Source of the DNA: an uncultured Moraxellaceae bacterium
GTDB taxonomy: Bacteria; Pseudomonadota; Gammaproteobacteria; Pseudomonadales; Moraxellaceae
Length of the DNA stretch: 17,636 nt
Reading direction: 5' to 3'
NCBI GenBank assembly: GCA_937928295.1
Contig: CALEYY010000243.1
Span: 1-17,636 of the forward strand
Part shown: positions 12,857-17,636 of the stretch, piece after piece
Layout: every line of letters begins with the position of its first letter
Numbering within the stretch: position 1 is the stretch's first letter
The notes under the pieces: model-generated
The model's database searches: none
The model's input: only the letters and a program-made list of their open reading frames with translations
What the model was told of the DNA's origin: nothing
Position numbers and translations under genes: made by a program

Positions 12857-15610
12857 ATGTTTTCTCGCCTTGTCAGTGGCTTGTTCGGTACCAAAAATAA
12901 TCGTGAACTCAAGCGCATGCGCCAGATCGTCGAGCGCATCAATGCGCTTGCGGCAGCCACCGATGCGCTGAGTGATGATGAGTTGCGTGCGCGCACAGCA
13001 TCGTTCCAGCAGCGCTTCCAGAGTGGGGAAAGCCTTGATGCCTTCCTGCCTGATGCTTTTGCGGTCTGCCGTACGGCTGCCCAGCGCGTGCTTGGCATGC
13101 GCCACTACGATGTGCAGATGATCGGCGGCATCACCCTGCATGAAGGCCGTATCGCGGAAATGCGCACGGGCGAGGGCAAGACGCTGACGGCAACCTTGCC
13201 GGCGTATTTGAATGCCTTGTCGGGCGAAGGCGTGCATGTGGTCACGGTCAACGACTACCTCGCCGCGCGTGACGCCGAGTGGAATCGTCCGTTGTTTGAA
13301 TTCCTTGGCCTCAGCGTGGGCGTGGTGCGTTCGCAACAGCCGCCGGAAGACAAGCGCGCGGCGTATCGTGCCGATATTACTTACGGCACCAACAACGAAT
13401 TCGGCTTTGACTACCTGCGCGACAACATGGCGTTCCGCCTCGAAGATCGCTTCCAGCGTGGTCATGCCTATGCGCTGATCGACGAAGTCGACTCCATCCT
13501 GATCGATGAAGCGCGTACGCCGCTGATCATTTCCGGTGCCAGCGAGGACTCGTCGCGCCTGTATACGCAAATCAATCTGCTGATTCCGCGCCTGACGCGC
13601 CAAGCTGACGAAGAAACCGTGGACGGCGGTCACTACTGGATCGACGAGAAGAGCCGCCAGGTCGAGCTGACCGAGGCTGGCCACGAGTTTGTGGAGCAGT
13701 GCCTGGTGGAGATGGAGCTGCTGGCGGAGGGCGAAAGTCTGTATGCGCCGGCGCATCTGAACCTGCTGCATCATGTGCATGCGGCGCTGAAGGCGCATGT
13801 GCTATTCCAGCGTGATGTGCACTACATCATCACGGGTCGTGATGTGGTCATTGTGGATGAGCACACCGGTCGTACCATGCCGGGTCGGCGCTGGTCGGAA
13901 GGTCTGCATCAGGCCGTGGAAGCGAAAGAAGGGATGCCGATTCAGGCTGAGAACCAGACGCTGGCCACGACCACTTTCCAGAACCTGTTCCGTCTCTATC
14001 GCAAGCTGTCTGGCATGACCGGTACGGCCGATACCGAAGCGCCGGAGTTCCACCAGATTTATGGCCTGGATGTGGTCGTTATCCCGACGCATCGCCCGAT
14101 GGTGCGCAAGGATCACGACGATCTGGTGTACTTGAGCCCAGTCGAGAAGTACGAAGCCATCGTCAAGGACATCCAGGACTATCGCGACAAGGGCGCGCCG
14201 ATTCTGGTCGGCACGGCCACGATTGAGACCAGTGAATTGCTCTCTGGTCTGTTGCAAAAGGCAGGTATCGAGCATCGCGTGCTGAACGCCAAGTTCCACG
14301 AGCAGGAAGCCGAAATTGTGGCGCAGGCCGGTCGTTCCGGCACCGTCACCATCGCCACCAACATGGCCGGTCGCGGCACGGATATTCTGCTCGGCGGCAA
14401 CTGGAAAGCGGAAGCAGCGAAGCTGGGCGACGCCATCACGCCAGAACAGACTGAAGCGTTGCGTCAGGGCTGGGAAGAGGATCATGCGCGCGTGATCGCT
14501 GCGGGCGGCTTGCACATCATCGGCTCCGAGCGTCACGAATCACGGCGTATCGACAACCAGTTGCGCGGCCGTTCCGGTCGTCAGGGCGACCCCGGCGTGA
14601 CGCGTTTCTATTTGTCGCTGGAAGATGACCTGATGCGCATCTTCGCCAGTGATCGCGTGAAGAGCATGATGAAGTCGCTGGGCATGAAGCCGGGCGAGGC
14701 CATCGAGCATCCGTGGGTGTCGAAGTCGATTGAAGGCGCACAGCGCAAGGTCGAGGCGCGCAACTTTGATATCCGCAAGAATTTGCTGAAGTACGACGAT
14801 GTGGCCAACGAGCAGCGCCGCGCCATTTACACCCAGCGCGACGATATTCTCGGCTCGGCCAGCATCAGCGAAAATGTCACGCTGATTCACGCCGATGTGG
14901 TGGATAGCGTGATCAATGCTTATATTCCGCCGCTGAGTCTGGATGAGCAGTGGGATGTGCCGGGCCTGGAGCAGGCCTTGCAGACCGATTTTGATCAGAT
15001 GCTGCCCCTGCAGGTTTGGCTTGATGAAGACAGCAAGCTCGACGAAGAGGGCCTGCGTGCGCGTGTGCGTGATGCTGTGCTGCAAGCCTGGCTGGACAAG
15101 CGCGAGCGCATGGGCGACGACACCGCCAACCAGCTCGAAAAGCAGGTCATGCTGCAGATCATCGATCGCCACTGGAAGGATCATCTGGCGGCCATGGACT
15201 ACCTGCGCAAGGGCATCCATCTGCGCGGCTATGCGCAGAAGAATCCGGAGCAGGAATACAAGCGCGAGGCGTTCCAGCTCTTCGAGCAGCTGATCAATGC
15301 CGTGAAGCTGGAGCTGATCCAGACGCTGGCGCGCCTGCATGTGCCGACCGCCGAAGAAGTAGCGGCGATGGAAGCGCAGCGCGAAGCCGAGGCGAAGTCC
15401 ATGGCGCTGCACTTTGATCATGCCGATGCCGCACAGGCGGAGGCCGAAATGGCGGCGATAGAGGCGGGTGAACCGCTGCCAATGCCGACGCCGGCTGCCG
15501 ACGAAGAGCAGCAGACCTTTGTGCGCGATGGCGCCAAGGTCGGCCGCAACGATCCCTGCCCCTGCGGTTCGGGCAAGAAATTCAAACAATGTCACGGTCA
15601 GCTGGCGTAA
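12857..15610 (+). CDS. secA: Preprotein translocase ATPase SecA
   Basis: SecA is the motor ATPase that drives unfolded preproteins through SecYEG at the inner membrane. With start ATG 12857 the product is 917 residues, near the ~900-916 of the family. Walker A MRTGEGKT falls at residues 102-109 (Lys108) and Walker B DEVDSILIDEARTP begins at 209, the same numbering as E. coli, which supports this start over the in-frame GTG at 12851. Further motifs are the second nucleotide-binding fold with NMAGRGTDILLGG, GSERHESRRIDNQLRGRSGR, the helical scaffold region, an acidic linker, and the C-terminal zinc motif CPCGSGKKFKQCH (Cys901, 903, 912, His913) that binds SecB and phospholipid. No secM lies upstream. 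Shine-Dalgarno is weak (GAGTAG). argJ follows after 30 bp. Confidence 0.98.
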   Translation: MFSRLVSGLFGTKNNRELKRMRQIVERINALAAATDALSDDELRARTASFQQRFQSGESLDAFLPDAFAVCRTAAQRVLGMRHYDVQMIGGITLHEGRIAEMRTGEGKTLTATLPAYLNALSGEGVHVVTVNDYLAARDAEWNRPLFEFLGLSVGVVRSQQPPEDKRAAYRADITYGTNNEFGFDYLRDNMAFRLEDRFQRGHAYALIDEVDSILIDEARTPLIISGASEDSSRLYTQINLLIPRLTRQADEETVDGGHYWIDEKSRQVELTEAGHEFVEQCLVEMELLAEGESLYAPAHLNLLHHVHAALKAHVLFQRDVHYIITGRDVVIVDEHTGRTMPGRRWSEGLHQAVEAKEGMPIQAENQTLATTTFQNLFRLYRKLSGMTGTADTEAPEFHQIYGLDVVVIPTHRPMVRKDHDDLVYLSPVEKYEAIVKDIQDYRDKGAPILVGTATIETSELLSGLLQKAGIEHRVLNAKFHEQEAEIVAQAGRSGTVTIATNMAGRGTDILLGGNWKAEAAKLGDAITPEQTEALRQGWEEDHARVIAAGGLHIIGSERHESRRIDNQLRGRSGRQGDPGVTRFYLSLEDDLMRIFASDRVKSMMKSLGMKPGEAIEHPWVSKSIEGAQRKVEARNFDIRKNLLKYDDVANEQRRAIYTQRDDILGSASISENVTLIHADVVDSVINAYIPPLSLDEQWDVPGLEQALQTDFDQMLPLQVWLDEDSKLDEEGLRARVRDAVLQAWLDKRERMGDDTANQLEKQVMLQIIDRHWKDHLAAMDYLRKGIHLRGYAQKNPEQEYKREAFQLFEQLINAVKLELIQTLARLHVPTAEEVAAMEAQREAEAKSMALHFDHADAAQAEAEMAAIEAGEPLPMPTPAADEEQQTFVRDGAKVGRNDPCPCGSGKKFKQCHGQLA

Positions 15611-15640
15611 GCCTTAGCCGTATCAAGCAAGGAGTTCGTC

Positions 15641-16861
15641 ATGGCCGTGGGTGATCTGTCGCTTCCTGTCATGCTGCCGGTCAACGGTGTGCGTATTGGT
15701 ATTGCCGAGTCGGGTATTCGCTACAAGAATCGTCGCGATCTGGTGGTTTTCGAGATTGCCGAGGGGGCGAATACGGCGGGTGTTTTCACCACCAATGCCT
15801 TCTGTGCCGCGCCGGTGCATGTGGCCAAGGCGCATCTGCAGGCCGGCTCGCCGCGTTATCTGGTGATTAATACCGGCAATGCTAATGCTGGCACCGGTGA
15901 GCCGGGCATGGTGGCTGCGCAGGTTTCCTGCCAGTCGTTGGCAGGCTTGACGGGCGTTGCTGAGACGCAGGTGCTGCCGTTTTCCACCGGTGTGATTGGC
16001 GAGCTGCTGCCGGTGGCCCGTTTGCAGGCAGGTCTTCCGGCCGCGCTGGCGGCGCTGGATGCAGACAACTGGGTCGCCGCCGCCAACGGCATCATGACCA
16101 CGGACACGCTGCCCAAGGGCGCCAGCGAACAGTTCACTGTGGACGGCACGACTTACACCGTTACTGGCATCTCCAAGGGTGCCGGCATGATTCGCCCGAA
16201 CATGGCGACGATGCTCGGCTATGTGGCTACTGATGCCGCTGTTGCGCCGGTGCTGCTGCAGTCGCTGCTGCGTGATGTCGTCGAAGGCTCGTTCAACCGC
16301 ATCACCATCGATGGCGATACCTCGACCAACGATGCCTGCGTGCTGATTGCCACCGGCAAGGCCGGCAATGCGCTGCTGACGGCTGCCGACGGCGAGCTTT
16401 ATGCGGCGCTGCATGCGGTGCTGAGGCGTGTATTTTTGCGCCTGGCCCAGCTCATCGTGCGTGATGGCGAGGGTGCCACCAAGTTCATGACCGTGCGCGT
16501 GGAAGGCGGCGGCAACATCCAGGAATGCTGCGATGTTGCTTATGCCGTGGCGCACTCGCCGCTGATCAAGACCGCGTTCTTTGCCTCCGACCCCAACTGG
16601 GGCCGCATTCTTGCGGCGATTGGCCGCTCCGGTGTACCGGCGCTGGATGTGTCGAAAATCAATGTCTGGCTGGATGCCGTGCTGCTCTGTCAGAACGGCG
16701 GTGCGGCGGCTTCCTATACCGAGGCGCAGGGCGCAGCGGTGATGCAGCAGCCGGAGATCACTATTCGCATCGATCTCGGTCGTGGCTCGTTCAGCGATAC
16801 CGTGTGGACCTGCGACTTCTCTTACGATTATGTGAAGATCAACGCCGACTACCGATCCTGA
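15641..16861 (+). CDS. argJ: Bifunctional ornithine acetyltransferase / N-acetylglutamate synthase
   Basis: ArgJ recycles the acetyl group from N-acetylornithine to glutamate in cyclic arginine synthesis and may also use acetyl-CoA. The 406-residue product has the N-terminal Ntn-like region with TTNAFCAAPV and INTGNANAGTG, and the autocleavage motif KGAGMIRPNMATML, where cleavage between Ala189 and Thr190 would generate alpha and beta chains with Thr190 as nucleophile. C-terminal motifs VRDGEGATKF and SDPNWGRILAAIGRSG are intact, and the end DYVKINADYRS is the usual family terminus. ATG 15641 follows AAGGAG with 6-nt spacing. Whether it is mono- or bifunctional cannot be told from sequence alone. 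It lies between secA and the Nudix gene as in Pseudomonas; no arginine-related regulator site was seen. Confidence 0.97.
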   Translation: MAVGDLSLPVMLPVNGVRIGIAESGIRYKNRRDLVVFEIAEGANTAGVFTTNAFCAAPVHVAKAHLQAGSPRYLVINTGNANAGTGEPGMVAAQVSCQSLAGLTGVAETQVLPFSTGVIGELLPVARLQAGLPAALAALDADNWVAAANGIMTTDTLPKGASEQFTVDGTTYTVTGISKGAGMIRPNMATMLGYVATDAAVAPVLLQSLLRDVVEGSFNRITIDGDTSTNDACVLIATGKAGNALLTAADGELYAALHAVLRRVFLRLAQLIVRDGEGATKFMTVRVEGGGNIQECCDVAYAVAHSPLIKTAFFASDPNWGRILAAIGRSGVPALDVSKINVWLDAVLLCQNGGAAASYTEAQGAAVMQQPEITIRIDLGRGSFSDTVWTCDFSYDYVKINADYRS

Positions 16862-16867
16862 GCCGTC

Positions 16868-17636
16868 ATGACTCGTCAGCGTGTTCAGGTGGTAGCCGCG
16901 GTCATTCGCAGGCAGGATGGTCGTGTGCTGCTGGCGCAACGCCCGCAGCACAAGCACCAGGGCGGCCTTTGGGAGTTTCCTGGCGGCAAGGTCGAGCCCG
17001 GTGAAACCGAGGTCGAAGCCTTGCAGCGCGAGCTCCACGAAGAGCTGGGCCTGTGGGCTGAGACGCTGACGCCGCTGATCCGCATTCAGCATGACTATCC
17101 CGACAAATCCGTTGAGCTTTCGGTCTGGCAAGTGACTTGCTGGAGCGGCGAGTCTTATGGCGATGCTGCTGGCTCCAGCGCCATGCAGGGCCGTGAGGGC
17201 CAGCCGGCTCGATGGGTTGCGCCCGACGACTTCCTGCAGCTGCCGTTTCCGGCGGCGAATGGCCCCATCGTGGCGGCGGCGCGACTGCCGGCGATCTGGC
17301 GCATCACGCCGGCACTGAGCTCGCTGGCGGAGGTTAGGCTCTGGGCTGAGCAGCGCTTGCGCTCCGGCCTGAATGCGTCGGCCGATGCTCGCGAGGGTTG
17401 GCTTTTGCGCTTGCCGGCATGGTCGCTGGATGATTATGTGCTGGCGGCCGAAGCGCTGGTTGCGCTGAAAGCCGCTGCTGTGGCTGTGGCTGTGGCTGAG
17501 GCGCAGGCTACTGGCGGTGTCTGTGCGCCGATTGCGCTTTGCCTGCACGGTGATCCGCGCGTCTTGCAGCGCGTGCCGGCGGCGGATGGTTTTCATTTGA
17601 ATCATCAACAGGTTCGGCAGCTGGTGGCGGATGGCC
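16868..17636 (+). CDS. MutT-like Nudix hydrolase fused to a thiamine-phosphate-synthase-like domain (3' truncated)
   Basis: The frame opens at ATG 16868, 6 bp after argJ, and stays open to the window end (256 codons, no stop). The N-terminal domain is a MutT-type Nudix hydrolase: VVAAVIRRQDGRVLLAQRP, WEFPGGK, and a perfect Nudix box GxxxxxExxxxxxxRELxEExGL at residues 40-62, which binds Mg2+; by family it cleans 8-oxo-dGTP or related nucleotides. After a linker near residue 145, the second region (about 155-256: LNASADAREGWLLRLP..., then LHGDPRVL and DGFHLNHQQV) resembles the TenI/ThiE-like domain fused to MutT in Pseudomonas and relatives, with the FHL matching the family HL motif. The remaining ThiE-like part lies beyond the window. 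Whether that domain is catalytic cannot be judged here. A (TGGCTG)3 tract at 17481-17498 encodes a Val-Ala run. Confidence 0.88.
   Translation, partial: MTRQRVQVVAAVIRRQDGRVLLAQRPQHKHQGGLWEFPGGKVEPGETEVEALQRELHEELGLWAETLTPLIRIQHDYPDKSVELSVWQVTCWSGESYGDAAGSSAMQGREGQPARWVAPDDFLQLPFPAANGPIVAAARLPAIWRITPALSSLAEVRLWAEQRLRSGLNASADAREGWLLRLPAWSLDDYVLAAEALVALKAAAVAVAVAEAQATGGVCAPIALCLHGDPRVLQRVPAADGFHLNHQQVRQLVADG

Noticed and set aside
15623..17608. 661-codon open frame on the minus strand across argJ and the Nudix gene
   Set aside because: Its sequence is His/Arg/Gln-rich low-sense protein typical of antisense shadows in GC-rich genes; the plus strand encodes two clearly conserved proteins with good ribosome sites.

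Overview
The window is almost entirely a conserved chromosomal block from a GC-rich gammaproteobacterium. From about position 356 onward it carries the 3' half of the division and cell-wall (dcw) cluster: mraY(partial)-murD-ftsW-murG-murC-ddl-ftsQ-ftsA-ftsZ-lpxC. It continues with dciA on the minus strand, an M23 (LytM-type) peptidase gene, secA, argJ and a partial mutT-like Nudix gene. From recall, the order lpxC - dciA - M23 peptidase - secA - argJ - mutT-like and the murD-ftsW-murG-murC-ddl order resemble Pseudomonas and related Gammaproteobacteria. The protein sequences do not let me name a genus.

Region by region. Positions 1-~355 do not belong with the rest: they hold a DtxR/IdeR-like palindrome and the start of an actinobacterial-looking NRPS condensation domain, joined in frame to the interior of mraY. 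I read this as a chimeric junction (assembly, cloning or amplification artefact), not a biological fusion. Positions 356-7618 (mraY to ftsQ) form a tightly packed operon with 1-14 nt overlaps or very short gaps: lipid I/II synthesis (MraY, MurG), UDP-MurNAc-peptide synthesis (MurD, MurC), D-Ala-D-Ala ligase, the SEDS septal glycosyltransferase FtsW and the divisome linker FtsQ. Then come ftsA, ftsZ and lpxC, separated by 51, 122 and 53 bp spacers that hold small hairpins and probably uncouple their expression. lpxC converges on dciA; dciA diverges from the M23 gene, which ends at a clear stem-loop. secA follows with its own candidate promoter, then argJ and a Nudix hydrolase fused to a thiamine-phosphate-synthase-like domain, cut by the window end.

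Functionally, the genes make and export the peptidoglycan precursor (MurC, MurD, Ddl, MraY, MurG), polymerise it at the septum (FtsW), position the division machinery (FtsZ, FtsA, FtsQ), commit to lipid A synthesis (LpxC), remodel the wall (M23), load the replicative helicase (DciA), secrete proteins (SecA), make ornithine/acetylglutamate (ArgJ) and sanitise nucleotides (MutT-like).

I found no mobile element, CRISPR array, tRNA, rRNA or previously undescribed system. No gene-free stretch exceeds 144 bp inside the gammaproteobacterial part. The points most worth a second look are the chimeric 5' end with its iron-box-like palindrome, and two look-alike five-base-pair hairpins that directly abut the ribosome binding sites of ftsA and ftsZ.
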